Assembly: GCA_022828595.1 (NCBI GenBank)
Contig: JAKGHH010000007.1
Coordinates: 63,910,727 to 63,974,726 of the forward strand
DNA length: 64,000 bases
Origin: Nelumbo lutea
Lineage: Eukaryota; Streptophyta; Magnoliopsida; Proteales; Nelumbonaceae
Reading direction: 5' to 3'
Below are positions 36,346 through 50,013 of the stretch, in pieces (position 1 is the first letter of the stretch; each line of letters begins with the position of its first letter). The position numbers and the translations under genes are program-made. The notes beneath the pieces were generated by a model. The model did no database searches. It had not been told where the DNA came from and was given only the letters and a program-made list of their open reading frames with translations.

Positions 36346-36997
36346 TTTCCTATCTCTAGTGGGATTTAGTGAGAGAGTGTTTTCTGAATGAGGTCAAGTT
36401 TCAAAACCTACCAGACATCCCTAAATGATGGAATTGGACCTGGTTCCTGATGATGCACAATCTGGCAATTCCCTGCTGGAAGGCGACTCGGATGCCAAGC
36501 TGGTTAGTTCACCGGGTCAACCTACAAAGAGACAGTATTAGAGTGTCAGGGTTGCTTTACCTAGGGCAGACACACCGAAGTTAAAGTCAATGAACTGAAG
36601 ATTTTGGAGAGAGCTAGAGAGCAAGATAGATAGAGTATTTGAGAGCTGAATCACGCGTACCTTCCCTCGGGAAGGGGATGCCTTTATATAGGCATAAGAA
36701 ACTGGGAGCTTCTTGTAACGCGTTCAAGATTCCCGAGAAATCGCACCTGCCATATTTGGAGGAGAGGAATAGAGTCGATTCAATCACCTCCAATGTGGAT
36801 GATATGGAAAGACAGGTGTAACGGTCAAGCGTCATGATCCCGAAGAAATTAAAAATAATAACCTGCTTAAGGAAGAGATCAGTGAGCACATCTCATAGGT
36901 CACCACCTGGACCTCAGTTAGGCTGGCAAGTCCTCGAGGGGGTCGTTTCTCACATCGATGTCACTTCAACCAATACTGACGAGGTACCACAAGTTTG
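36346..36997. other. LTR-like or promoter-like segment left of solo LTR C
   Basis: On the minus strand, CTATATAAAGGC (about 36682-36693) is followed by CT-rich leader-like sequence, as in an LTR. On the + strand the last 75 bases (36925-36997) resemble 58110-58185 across the inserted C. The segment may be the flank of the element carrying gene H. Its borders are not resolved. Confidence 0.4.
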
Positions 36998-37739
36998 TGA
37001 TGAGAATGAAATTTATCATATTTTTATCCCTTAACATTTAGTCTTTTGTACTCATTTAGTGCCTAATTGGACTCACTATTCTTATATTTCGATTTAGGCA
37101 CGAAATGAGGCGTTAGGTGAAAAACAAGGCGAATTGGGTAATTTTGCACAATTTTGGCGCCGCATGGTAAATTGGTTATAACTCTCCCATCCGGACTCTG
37201 ATTGAGATGATTCAAGATGCATTGGAAAGATAAGGAAAAGCTCTACAATTTTCATGTTTTGAGTTTTGATAGATTTGTTAGACAGTTGTATGCCCTTAGC
37301 TCAAATTAGAATGATGTAGATTATGAGTATTATAAATGAATAAAGTACATATTTGATTCATATTCCAGTGGTGTGTCTCTATGTAATACCTATGTAATAC
37401 CCTTAAACTGGACACTTATGAGACTCGTGTTAATTTAGAATGTTCACAGCCATTGGATAAGTCTGGAGAGATTTATCCTACCAAGGCTGACACTGGTGTG
37501 CTACCAATTGTTGGGGTGGCCTGTCTCAACCGACAGGGTGAGACCCAAGGCACATGCAGTATAGGATTAATTGAATCTTTCAACCGGACCAAATTTCCAG
37601 TATTGCCCTGGACCTTGGAGATTGATGGGAACAACTAAAAAATTACACCTGACCCCTAGACTCGATTATGATACTGCACTAGGTGTCGGATTGGGCTGTC
37701 TTTTATATGCCAATCAGTGAGATCCTTAGCGGGGGTCAA

Positions 37740-39674
37740 TGAAAGAATGGTAGGATCCATCATATGGATGGCAAATGGTTGTGGAATGGGTGGGTGAATT
37801 TCAAAAATTTTCCTACCTTCTTCCAACTGGGAATCATATTCCCTAAATTTAGAATACAATATTCAAGGATCCTACTTGAACCATAATCGAACTAGATCTG
37901 AACCAAAACACAAGGGAGGAATTACACCTGATCCAGAGAAGCAGTATCTCCCAAAGTTGGTGTTCACGCCCAAAGAGGACACCAAGATCCACTCCTGCAG
38001 AAGATGACACAACAATGTGTGGAATGGAACTAGCAGAGTGCATCCTACACACTGAATTCTTCACAAGAATTCTCTGCAAACACTGAGCACTGAATCCTTT
38101 TAGTTCCTTCTGCAAAACTGATATCAAGAACTGATTTCTTGATTTCTTTTCTTCAAAGATCGAATCTTTTCAAAGAATAGCAGCAGCTGGAGGAGAACTC
38201 CTGAGATGAAGATGGCAACGATTGCTTCTCTTCTCTCTGGAGTGTATGAGATCCTATCTCAATTCATAGTAAGTTTCCTTGCTAAAAATCCTAGGTTCAA
38301 ATTCTGTTAATCCGCTTAGGATTTCTCCTCGTTCTTTTTGATTGAGAAATCTCCTAATACCATTAAGAGTTATCCCAATCCAAATCAGCATCTGGATAGG
38401 GGATGATTTTAATCCTATCTGCAGATTAGGTTAGCTTACTCCTGATATTATCAGGAGATTACCATATTCAAATCTGATTCGAATTTGGTCTCCTATAGTG
38501 GATTAGGTTAAAGGCCCAATCCTTTTGCTAACCTTAATCACAAATCCACCCCATAAGTGGGTGATCATATCAGCCCAGTCCGAAATGGGCTTTTGGCTCA
38601 TTAAGTAATCAATGCTCAATTTGTTTCCAATCTGCTGCCCAGTTGGGCTTCTTTGTATGGCGTAAAACCCAAGCATTGATCTACACACCAGGCACATGGG
38701 TTTGGCCCAGCCTTTATTACAAAGCCTAGCCGAATTCATTAAGAAGCCCAATGAACCACTAAGCCCATCACATGGGTTTTGGCCCAGCCTTTATTAAGTG
38801 GTCCCTGGGCCAAGCCATCTTATAAAATGCCAGGGACTGTGGGTAGGTGCAAGATTAGCTCATCAGGTATTATCCTAAATGGCCTTACACATAACCTCTC
38901 AGCCCATAATGATCAAGCACTCCCCGACAAGAGAGGACCTCTCCCTCGGCTACAAGGAACGGTGTTGCACTCTCTACTCACATGGATCCCAAGAATTAAA
39001 ACCATTTGTAAACATTTTGAAAGCATAGTAAAATATATATCATATATAAAAATTTTGCAAAACAAAATTCCAACGATTGAAATCAACTGCCGGCAGTTTG
39101 GTTTCCATCAGAGAGAGTACATTCCCGATCATTACCTTTGTCCGACAAAGGGGCTGATCCTGTCACTATGATCACCCACTCAGATGAATTCTCAGACTGC
39201 CCCAACATGCCCAGGTTTTGCACCCGCTAAGGATCTCACTGATTGGCATATCAAAGATAGCCCAATCCGACACTTAGTGAAGTATCATAATCGAGTATAG
39301 GGGTCAGGTGTAACTTTCCAGTTTTGCCCATCTATCTCTAAGGTCCGGGGCAATACTTGAAATCTGGTCCGATACAAGGATACGAGAAATCCCATACAGC
39401 ATGTGCATTGGGACTTACCCACGTGGCCGAGACAGCCCAACCCAACACTTGGTGGGAAACTAGTATCAGCCTTGGCAGGATGAATCTCCCCAAACTTATC
39501 CAATGGTTGTGAACATTTAAATCTAACACGAGTCTCATTAAGTGTCTAGTTTTAGGGTCTTACACAGAATCATACCATACAACATGAATCAAACATGCAC
39601 TTTATTTATTTACACTAAATGTCAAAAGTACATCAAATCAGATTGAAGCTAAAGGCATACAAAAATGTCTAATT
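37740..39674 (-). repeat. 3' LTR of B, about 1935 bp
   Basis: It starts TGAAAGAATGGTAGGATCC. Its inner edge ATGTCTAA has lost the final CA seen in the partner. The hairpin word CCTTTGTCCGACAAAGG is at 39135-39151. The open frames across it are not coding. Confidence 0.9.
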
Positions 39675-39689
39675 GCTCCCACTTGCACT

Positions 39690-42600
39690 TAGGTCCAATC
39701 TAGTACAAACCAGAGTCCCATACTTTCCACGTGTTTCTCAAACACCTTCTGTGTAAGTGGCTTAGTTAATGGGTTTGCCACATTATCCGCTGATGCTACC
39801 TTCTGAATCAGGACGTCCCCTCTATGAATGATCTCCCGCAGTACGTGGTACTTTCTCTCGATGTGCTTTCACTTCGAGTGGGCCCGAGGCTCTTAAGCAT
39901 GGGCGATCGCTCCATTGTTGTCACACAACAATGAGATGGGTGATGTGCTAGACGGAATCACTCTCAATTCGTGAAGGAATTTCTTCATCCACACGGCTTC
40001 CTTGGAAGCTTCACTTGCAGCAATGTACTCGGCCTCAGTTGTGGAGTCTACAGTGGACCCCTATTTGCTGCTTTTCTAGCAAACAGCACATGATCCTATC
40101 GTGAAAACATACCCAGATGTAGATTTTCTATCATCTAGATCTGACTGGAAATCGGCATCAGTATACCCTAGAACTTGTAGTGAACTACCATCGAATACCG
40201 GACAAAACTCTTTGTCTTTTGAAGGTATTTGAGTATGTTCTTCATAGCAGTCCAATGCTCCTGCCCTAGGTTGGCCTGGAATCTGCTTACCACACTCACC
40301 ACTTGAGCAATGTTAGGGCGAGTGCACAGTATGACATACATGATGCTCCCTACGGCTGAGGCATAGGGAACGTCTTTCATGCCCTCAATATCCTTAGAAG
40401 TCTTGGGAGACATATTCTTGGAGAGAGTGATTCCGTGCCTGAAAGGAACGTTTCCTTTCTTGGAGTTCACCATGCTGTACCTTTTGACAATTTTGTCAAT
40501 GTAAGAAACCTGGGATAATCCAATTATCTGCTTTGACCTATCTCTATAGAGTCGAAGACCCAGTATATATAGGAAGCTTCTCCAAGATCTTTCATGGAGA
40601 ATTGTTGCGAAAGCCATACCTTGACTGAAGTCAACATTCCTACATCATTCCCAATGAGTAGGATATCGTCCACGTACAACACCAAAAAGGTGATCTTTTC
40701 TCCACTATACTTCGTAGAAACACAGGGCTCATCCGGATTCTATTCAAAGTTAAACGTTTTGACAGCAGAATCAAAATGGATGTTCCAACTCCTAGAAACC
40801 TGCTTAAGTCCATATATAGATCTATTAAGTTTACATACCATGTGTTCCTGACCAGCAGCAATGAAGCCTTGTGCCTGCTGCATGTAGATATCTTCACTAA
40901 GATCTCCATTCAAGAACATGGTTTTGACATCCATCTGCCAAATCTCGTAGTCATGGTACGCTACTATAGCTACCAGGATCCTAATGGATTTAAGCATGGC
41001 CACAGGTGAAAATGTTTCCTCATAGTCGATGCCTTCTTTCTGAGTGTACCCTTTCGCCACCAGACGAGCTTTGTAGGTCTCAATTCTGCCATCGAGGCCC
41101 TTCTTCCTCTTATAGATTCACTTGCAACCAATTGCTTTTACCCCGGAGGGCAGATCTACTAGAGTCTAGACTCTATTGGCCTCCATCGAGTCCATCTTAG
41201 CTCTCATGGCCTCCACCCACTTCTAGGAATCTATGTCTAACATAGCCTCTACATAAGTCACGGGAACCTCCTCACTAGTCAAGGCTTCCACTCGGTAACT
41301 ATCCTGGTCATAACCATATATGACCGGTGGTCTGGATACCCGAGTGGATCTTCTAGGTTGGTTACTACCTAGAACTTGTGGGACATCTCCCACTACTCTT
41401 GAGCTCTCCTCAACTAGGACTATTTCTTGATGATGGGTGTCCAGGAAGTAATCCATCTCTAAGAACTGGGCATTTCGACTATAGAACACTTTCTGATCAC
41501 TTGGGTCATAGAATAGATATCCCACTGAATCTTTTGGGTAACCTATGAATAGGCAATGGCTGGTCTTGGATTCCATCTTGTCCGCACTCATTCTTTTAAC
41601 GTGCGCAGGACAACCCCAAATCTTCAAGTGTCTTACACTTGGCTTCCTTCTGGTCCAGAGTTCATATGGAGATTTCAGAACTGATTTGGTTGGAACCCGA
41701 TTCAGCATGTAGATAGCAGTCTCTAATGCATATCCCCAAAAGGATGTGGGTAATTCCGAGTGTAGGAGAAGTGATCGGACCTTGTCCAACAACGTCCTAT
41801 TCCTCGACTCTGAAACACCGTTAAGTTGTGGTGTAGCAGGAGGAGCTAATTGTGACACTATCCCATTGAGCTTCAGGTAGTCCCTGAATTCGTCAGAGAG
41901 ATACTCGCCACCTTGATCCGATCGAAGGGCCTTAATTTCTCTCCCTAACTATTTCTCGACTTCTTGTCTGAACTCTTTGAACCTTTCAAAGGATTCAGAC
42001 CTATGTCTCATTAGGTACACGTAACCATACCGAGATTAATCATCGGTAAATGTAATGAAATACACATGTTGGTTATGAGTCCTAACACTCAGGAGGCCAC
42101 ATATATCAGTATGTATTAGGTCAATTGTGCTTGTACAACTTTTAGGCTTACCGTTAAATAGCCGCTTAGTCATCTTACCTTGGAGTTAAGGTTCACAAAT
42201 GAGAATATTTTCTACGGTTAGAAAATCCAAAGGACCATCCTTTACCAACCTTGTGATTCGGTTAACACCGATGTGGCCAAGTCGGTAATGCCACAAGCAC
42301 GTGGGACATACTGTATTATGAGTTCTTTTCTTGGATTTTCGACCAACGTAGTATCGGTTAAGTTAGTTTTCAGAGAAGGATGTAGAACATAGAGACCATT
42401 CTCCAGTTCCCCGCATGCGATGAATTTATTATTCCGTTTAACGGTAATCACATTACTAAAATAAACAGTATATTCATCAGCACACAGTTTAGAAACAGAA
42501 ATTAAATTTCTTCTCAAGTTTTGTACATAAAGACACTCTTTAAGTACAAGTACTCCTTCTCTAAAGACTAATTCTACGGTTTCTATTGCCACAGATGCAA

Positions 42601-43556
42601 CACTTGCATTCGTTCCCAAGAATAATGTCACTTCTCCTTCTCTCAATCTTCTGCTAACTTTGAACCCCTGTAGTAAGTTACATGCATGAGTTGAAGCCCC
42701 GGAGTCAACACACCAGGACACAGAAGTCACTAACATTTTAGTTTCTATGACACAAGTTTCAAAGTTACCCTTCTTAGATTCCAGGCAGGCAGGACAGTTC
42801 CTCTTCCAATTGCCAGTCTGTTTGCAGAAGTGGCAGGCATCAGATGCCTTATTCTTCTTCTGCTTTTTGGGCTTGGTGGCTCTCTTCTGGGGCTTCTTTG
42901 CCTTTCTCTTTATCTTGCCCGATTTGTTAGCCTCAGCAAGCATAACCACAGGCTCATCCTTCTTAAGTAAGTCCTGGGCCCTTTGCAACATATTACTGAG
43001 TTCCTGGACGCTGACATTTAGCTTGTTCATGTTATAGTTCATTGTGAACACATTGAAGGAAGAGGGCAAGGAATTCAGGATGACATCTACTTGTGTGCCA
43101 AGATCTAGCCTAGATCCAAGGGCTTCGAGTTCGTTAATGTAGCCCATCATCCGAAGACAATGGTCATGAACTTTTTGCCCTTTGGACATTTGCGTGGTCA
43201 TGAACAGTTTCAAGACCTTCTGTTGAGTAGAACGATTCTGCTCTTTATACATTGTCTTTAGACTATCCAATATGTCCTTGGCTAGTTCGATCTAATCGAA
43301 CTGCCCCTGTATTGAAATGTCTAGTGAGGCAATGACAAAGCAGTGAGCTAGGGAGTTCTTATCCTCCCAATCTTGGTACTCCCTCCTTCGGGCCTCAGAA
43401 GCCCTATCACCCAAACGCTCTGGGGCAGGATTTTTCACCACCTTATCTAACTTTTTGGAAGATAGGACCAGCATAAGATTTATGTACTAGTCGGAATAGT
43501 TTGGGCCCTTAATCTTGTTATCGTCTAAAAGCTTTGCGAATTAACCGTTTGCCATT
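39690..43556 (-). pseudogene. Copia B gag-pol polyprotein, near full length with stops
   Basis: The gene starts with ATG at 43556 (MANG), then a stop at 43542-43544; further stops lie at 43487-43489 and 43292-43294. The frame 43270-42242 (342 residues) covers gag, a zinc knuckle CHFCKQTGNWKRNC with Asn in the His position, and the protease motif CVDSGASTHAC. Next come the pre-integrase domain and integrase: 41858-41223 has [15 protein letters not shown] with the catalytic Glu, and WGCPAHVKR. Reverse transcriptase follows (41060-40740 with [23 protein letters not shown] codons at 40665-40676; 40617-40168). RNase H is at 39690-40160, more decayed. Domain order PR-IN-RT-RH defines Copia/Ty1. It is not active as it stands. 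Confidence 0.9.
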
Positions 43557-45161
43557 TTCTGATAAAGCAGCAAAGACGTTAGTCCATAACATTAATTTGA
43601 TTCATGTTACCTACATAGATACGGTTTTTAATCTATGTTCCGTTCCCATTTTTTCATCTCTGAGATTTCCCTCCTATCTTAGTGACGGAGACGGTGAAAT
43701 GTCTCTGGAAATGTGGGAAATCACATAGGGTGCGTGAAGCCAACTATTTTGGCTGTAAAACCCCACCACCTTTCTATAACGGATCATATCCACTCATCAT
43801 ATGAGTTTCCCTTTGGCCTCTGTCAGACAAGGTTTAGAGCCATTTTCAGGAAACCTTTCTGTCCAGTCTGCGCTCGCCCATCATATTCAAGTTATGCCAT
43901 GGTGCCGTGAGAGAGTTCCCATTTTCTGGTGAATCCCCTCCCACATCGGTCTATGACACCCCTATCATCTTATGAAACACTCTGACAGATCCAACAGCAA
44001 ATGGATAGCCCAATTTTATGGTGCGTTTCCTCATTACTGAATGACCCATCATTGTGCTAATGACGGAAGGCCTTTAGAGAGTCCATCATATGGATCTCCC
44101 TATAACATGCACTCATATTTGCTGGAGGGAACAAAATTACGCCCTAGTTCTAATTTATGCCAAACCAAAGTGGCTCCCACTGACTTTCATAAAGTCAGAT
44201 TTCTAGTGGGCCTTAATTCGGCTAGGGTTTTCGCACGCGTCCCTTTTTAGGGTTATGGGACCCACCAAGCAAGGAAGGGGTCATCCAATGACCTTAGGGG
44301 ACACCATGGCAATGGTGTGCATTCAGCCATGGTGTGCGTAAGAGTCATTAATGATTCATCATGAGTCAAGTGCTTATGACTCATGGTCATAGCACATCAT
44401 ACATCCACACATCACATTCAAATGGAGGAAATTGATCCAATCAAAATAATTACTATAAAACCCATTAACCTGCCCATTTAAAACATAACATTAACTATTA
44501 ATGCTGTCTAGGTATATGGGCTGAATTGCAGTTAGCAATTTGACCCATATAGCTTCTCTCACAAGAGTGGGCTTTTGCAGTTTTAAATTAAAACTGAGTT
44601 TTACAGGTGGGCTGAATTAATCCCTTCAATTGTACATCAGATTTGGAATAGCAAGTGTGAGAAAATTGGACTGAAAATAGTCCCCTTCGAACCCTAGATT
44701 TGGTCCAATCTAGTCTGAAATTGTTCGAAACTGATTTTCAATTCAAGAATTAATTCATGAAAGATCTGAAATTATTAATTCAATTTTAGACAATCATAAA
44801 TCAAATATGGACTGTTCGCACCACTTGCAAAATAGAGGTTAATTAATAGGGTTGCAGTTTCAGTATAGAAAATAAAAAAAAAACAAATTATTTTACAGAC
44901 CAAATTGAATGAAGAATAAAAAGAAGAATTGCGCAGACCACCAAATCTGCACTTCGATCTCCAGGTTCGAACAATCCCTTAAATCAAAATAAATAAAGAA
45001 CAGTTCTAAATAAATTTTAGATTTAATAAAATCAATTTCAGATCAATCACCCTTAATAAGAAACAATTTCTTGGAAAAAGAAAACAATCTGCGCAAATCT
45101 TGGTAGAACAACTTCCGCCCATCTACGCAGGTTCAGATCTGATTTTCTTGGTTCAAGATTT
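43557..45161 (-). other. 5' leader of B
   Basis: About 1.6 kb between primer site and gag, homologous to the leaders of L, M and A. Frames inside are not shared between copies. Confidence 0.75.
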
Positions 45162-45182
45162 GAACCTGTGGCTCTGATACCA
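45162..45182 (-). other. Primer binding site of B (tRNA-iMet)
   Basis: The minus strand reads TGGTATCAGAGCCACAGGTT, one base inside the LTR. The first 12 bases are the standard plant Copia primer site. Confidence 0.9.
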
Positions 45183-45183
45183 C

Positions 45184-47120
45184 TGAAAGAATGGTAGGAT
45201 CCATCATATGGATGGCAAATGGTTGTGGAATGGGTGGGTGAATTTCAAAAATTTTCCTACCTTCTTCCAACTGGGAATCATATTCCCTAAATTTAGAATA
45301 CAATATTCAAGGATCCTACTTGAACCATAATCGAACTAGATCTGAACCAAAACACAAGGGAGGAATTACACCTGATCCAGAGAAGCAGTATCTCCCAAAG
45401 TTGGTGTTCACGCCCAAAGAGGACACCAAGATCCACTCCTGCAGAAGATGACACAACAATGTGTGGAACAGAACCAGTAGAGTGCGTCCGACACACTGAA
45501 TTCTTCACAAGAATTCTCTGCAAACACTGAGCACTGAATCCTTTTAGTTCCTTCTGCAAAACTGATATCAAGAACTGATTTCTTGATTTCTTTTCTTCAA
45601 AGATCGAATCTTTTTAGAGAATGGCGGTGGCTAGAAGAGAACTCCTGAGATGAAGATGGCGAAGATTGCTTCTCTTCTCTCTGAAGTGTATGAGATCCTA
45701 TCTCAATTCGCAGTAAGTTTTCTTGCGCAAAATCCTAGGTTCAAATTCTGTTAATCCTCTTAGGTTTTCTCCTCTTTTTTCTTGATTAAGAAATCTCCTA
45801 ATCCCATTAGGAGTTATCCCAATCCAAATCAGCATCTGGATAAGGGATGATCTTAATCCTATCTGCAGATTAGGTTAGCTTACTCTTGATATTATCAAGA
45901 GATTACCATATTCAAATCTAATTCGAATTTGGTCTCCTATAGTGGATTAGGTTAAAGGCCCAATCCTTTTGCTAACCTTAATCACAAATCCACCCCATAA
46001 GTGGGTGATCATATCAGCCCAGTCCGAAATGGGCTTTTGGCTCATTACGTAATCAATGCTCAATTGGTTTCCAATCTGTTGCCCAATTGGGCTTCTTTGT
46101 ATGGCGTAGAACCCCAGCATTGATCTACACACCAGGCACATGGGTTCGGCCCAGCCTTTATTACAAGGCCTAGCCGAATTCATTGAGCCCAATGAACCCC
46201 TGAGCCCATCACATGGACCCTGTGGGACCAACACTTACATTAAGTGGTCCCTGGGCCAAGCCATCTTATAAAATGCCAAGGACGGTGGGCAGGTGCAAGA
46301 TTAGCTCATCAGGTATTATCCTAAATGGCCTTACACATAACCTCTCAGCCCATAATGATCAAGCACTGCCCGACAAGAGAGGACCTCTCCCTCGGCTACA
46401 AGGAACAGTGCTGCATCTCTACTCACATGGATCCCAGGAATTAAAACCATTTGCAAACATTTTGAAAGCATACTTAAATATATATCATATATAAAAATTT
46501 TGCAAAACAAAATTCCGACGATTAAAATCAACTGCCGGCAGTTTGGTTTCCATCAGAGAGAGTGCATTCCCGATCATTACCTTTGTCTGACAAAGGGGCT
46601 GATCCTGTCACTATGATCACCCACTCAGATGAACTCTTAGACTGCCCCAACATGCCTAGGTTTTGACCCCCGCTAAGGATCTCACTGATTGGCATATCAA
46701 AGACAGCCCAATCCGACACCTAGTGAAGTATCATAATCGAGTCTAGGGGTCAGGTGAAAATTTCTAGTTTTGCCTATCTATCTCTAAGGTCCAAGGCAAT
46801 ACTGGAAATCTGTTCTGGTTTCAGGATTCGAGTAGTCCCATACTGCACGTGCCTTGGATCTTACCCTGGTGGCCGAGATAGGCCATCCCAACACTTGGCT
46901 GCACACTAGTATCAGCCTTGGCTGGATAAATCTCCCTAGACTTATCCAATGGCTGTGAACATTTAAAACTAACACGAGTCTCATTAAGTGTCCAGTTTGA
47001 GGGTCTTACATAGAATCATACCAAACAACATGAATCAAACATGCACTTTATTTATTTACACTAAATGTCAAAAGTACATCATATCAGATTGAAGCTATGG
47101 GCATACAAAACTATCTAACA
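45184..47120 (-). repeat. 5' LTR of B, 1937 bp
   Basis: It runs TGAAAGAATGG to ATCTAACA and is nearly identical to 37740-39674 over long stretches, with clusters of substitutions near 45470-45490 and 46840-46900. Confidence 0.92.
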
Positions 47121-48603
47121 GTCAAAAGCTAGGTATATTGGGACAGTTAGAGAATTCATCTGAGTGGGTGATCATAGTGACAAGATCAATCCCTTTGTCG
47201 GACAAAGATAATGATCGGGGATGCTTTCTCTCTGATGGAAACCAAGACTACCGGCAACCAATTTCAATCGTTGAGATTTGTTTTGCAAAAAGTATTTTAT
47301 ATGAGATATAAAAGTATATATAGTATGGTTTCTAAATGTTTGCAAAAGGTTTTAATTCCCGGGATCCATATGAGTAGAGAGTGCAGCACTAGTCCGTGCA
47401 GCCGAGAAAGAGGTCCTCTCTTGTCGGGCAGTGTATGATCATTATGGGCTGAGAGGTTAAGTTTAAGACCATTGAGGATAATACCTGATGGGCTAATCTT
47501 GCATCTACCCACAGTCCTTGGGTGTTACAAGGTGGCTTGGCCCAAGGACCACTTAGGGTAACTATTGGGCTCATAGAGCCCATCTGATGGGTTTCAAGGG
47601 GTGCACTATCCATAACAGTGTATTTGGCCAGGCCTTGTAACAAAGGCTAGGTTGAACCCATGTGGCCGGTGTGTAGATCAATGTTTTGGTCCCACGCCAT
47701 ACAAGGAAGTCCAATTGGGCAGCAGTTTGGAAGGCTAAATGAATACATAACCTTAAATGGGCCTTAAGCCCATTTTGAACTGGGCTAATTTGATTAGTCA
47801 CTTAAGGGGCGAATTCTGAGATGGGAGATAGGATAGGGTTTTGACCCTATCCACTCAGAGAGTCCAGATCTAAATGTGATTCAGATCTAGAAACCTCCTA
47901 TTGAGATTACGAGAAAGCTAATCTAATCTACAGATAAGATAGGGGTTAACCCTTATCACCTAATGAGATGTTTTGATCCAAATAAGATTTGGATCAGCAA
48001 CTCCTAATTGGATTAGGAGCTGATCGTTTGGGTTTACAATTAAGGAGGGGGCAACAACCTTTAGAATAGACATACTCACATTCTCTTGAGTGTTGAAAGA
48101 CACAGAAGAAAGAATTAAGCAACCTTGCAGAATTCTTTCTTGCCGCCTCCTTGTTCTTGCCGCTCTGTTTTCCAGTTCGATCTCCAGTTGTGGGAGAAGT
48201 CAAGATTCGATCTTGACATCAGTTCTTAGAGAAAGAATTGATAGAAAGTTGTGCTCACGTGCCATCCTGTTGTTTTTGCGAAGGACAGAGTTCATGGAGA
48301 AGAATAATACTGATTCTGCTCCATCCTGCATTGCACTATCTTCAGTGGGAGCAGTCTTTGGATCCTTCCTTGGGCGTGAACACGTTCGTTGGGAGATATT
48401 ATTTCTCCGTATCAGGTATAATCTTCTCCTACTCCTTTTGGTTCAGATCTGGTTTAGTTTATGGTTCAAGATTGATCATTGAAAATATGATTTTCTAAAT
48501 AGGGAATGCGATACCCAATTGAAAGGGAGAGAAAAATTTTTGAAATTCGCCCCTTTATTCCTCAAAATTTGGGTGTCCATACGATAGATCTCTCATCCCT
48601 TCA

Positions 48604-50013
48604 AAGTGATCAAGGTTGGATCTTGATATCAGTCCTTTGCGAAAGGGCTAATTAGGTTTTCTATTTATTTTATTTTGGATCGAAGATGGTGGCGCAAGGA
48701 AGGAGATTTCGCAGATGGGAGAATTGCTATCTGTGATTTGCAGTTTATGAAACTGCAAACTGTGATCTAACCTATCTGACTGATTCTTGATTTTCTTTTA
48801 TCAGTATTTAATTTCAGATTAATTTCTTGAATTAAATCTTTAATTAAAGATCAAACCCTAGACCCATTCGAACCAAATTGGTCCAAACTAGTTGAACCAA
48901 ATCTAGGGTTCGATCAAGGCTGAATGTCAGCCCTAATTCTTCCACTAATGGGCCTAAGGATTGATAATTAATTGAATGTTTAATTTGGCCCAACCTGTAA
49001 AGGCCCAGTTTTAAATTGTTAAAACTACTAAAAGCCCACTTCGTAGATAAAGTTGTATGGGCCGAACTGTTCAACCCTAATTTTGGCCCATATACCTAGA
49101 TAATATTAATGGTTAATATTATGGGCTTTAAATGGGCTTTACAGTTATTAATTGATTGGATCAATTCATTCCTGCATGTGATGTATGGATGTGTGATGTG
49201 CTACGTTCATGGGCCATAAATGCTTGGCCCATGCTGAATGCACATCATTGCTGAATGCACATCATTGCCATGGTGTCCCTGTTGATCATTGGATGACCTC
49301 CCTCAGTGGTGGGCTCCACACCTCCTGAAGAGGATACATGCAAAACCCTAGCCGATTTGGGCCCACCAAAATCTGGCTTTATGAAAGTCAGTGAGAGCCA
49401 CTTTGGTTTAACCTAAATCAAACTAGGGCGTGATTTTTCGTTCCCTCCAACAAATATGAGTGCATGTGATAGGGAGATTCATGTGATGAACTCTCTAAAG
49501 GCCTTCCACCATTAGCATGAGGATGGGTCCTTCAGTAATGAGAAACGCACCAGAAAATGGGCTATCCATTTGCTGTTGGGCTTCTCTGAGTGTTTCATAA
49601 AATTATAGGGGTGTCATAGACCGATGTGGGAGGGGCTTCACCAGAAAAATGGGAACTCTCTCATGGTACCTTGGCGTTCATGAATATGATGGGTAAGCAC
49701 TCACTGGACAGAAAGGTTTACCTAAAAATGGCTCTGAACCTTGTCTGACAGAGGCCAAAGGGAAAACTGATATGATGAGTGGATATGATCCTTCATAGAA
49801 AGGTGGTGGGGTTTTGCAGCTGAAACAGTTGGCTCCATGCACCCTATGTGGTTTCCCACATTTCAAGAGATAAGTCGCTATCTCCGTCACTGAGATGAGA
49901 GGGAAATCTCAGAGATGAATAAATGGAAATGGAGCATAGATTAAAAGACATATCTATGTAATTAACATGAATCAAATTAGGTTGTTGACTGATGTTTGCT
50001 CTTTTATCAGAAA
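48604..50013 (+). other. Leader of A, with LTR-derived start and no primer site
   Basis: Right after the LTR comes GTGATCAAGGTTGGATCTTG and on, which matches an internal part of the Copia LTR (about 54950-55000), not TGGTATCAGAGC. From about 48690 the usual leader resumes. A short tandem duplication of GCTGAATGCACATCATT lies at about 49233-49267. Confidence 0.7.

Larger units (their letters stand above)
37740..47120 (-). mobile_element. Copia element B, best-preserved copy, inside A's 5' LTR
   Basis: Minus-strand element of 9.4 kb with two LTRs, intact primer site and full-length gag-pol containing a modest number of stops. The target duplication GTCAA is exact (37735-37739 and 47121-47125). 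The first 300 or so bases of its LTRs (from 37740 and from 45184) are almost identical, pointing to a fairly recent insertion. Since it sits within A, which sits within C, it is younger than both. Confidence 0.92.
37276..48603 (+). repeat. 5' LTR of A, split by element B
   Basis: The parts are 37276-37739 and 47126-48603, together 1942 bp. They start TGTTAGACAG and end CATCCCTTCA. Confidence 0.9.

Noticed and set aside
37000..37275. TTTTGGCGCCGC in LTR C considered as a tRNA-Asp primer site
   Set aside because: It lies inside the LTR and the match ends after the first bases; no LTR border adjoins it.
38779..39171. 130-codon frame inside the B LTR, and similar frames in other Copia LTRs (32595-32921, 46213-46494, 48090-48482, 60035-60376)
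   Set aside because: They fall in LTRs, exist on both strands and are not kept intact between copies at matching positions.
42747..43037. 96-codon Phe/Leu-rich frame on the plus strand that looks membrane-like
   Set aside because: It is the reverse complement of the Lys-rich gag tail and zinc knuckle of element B.
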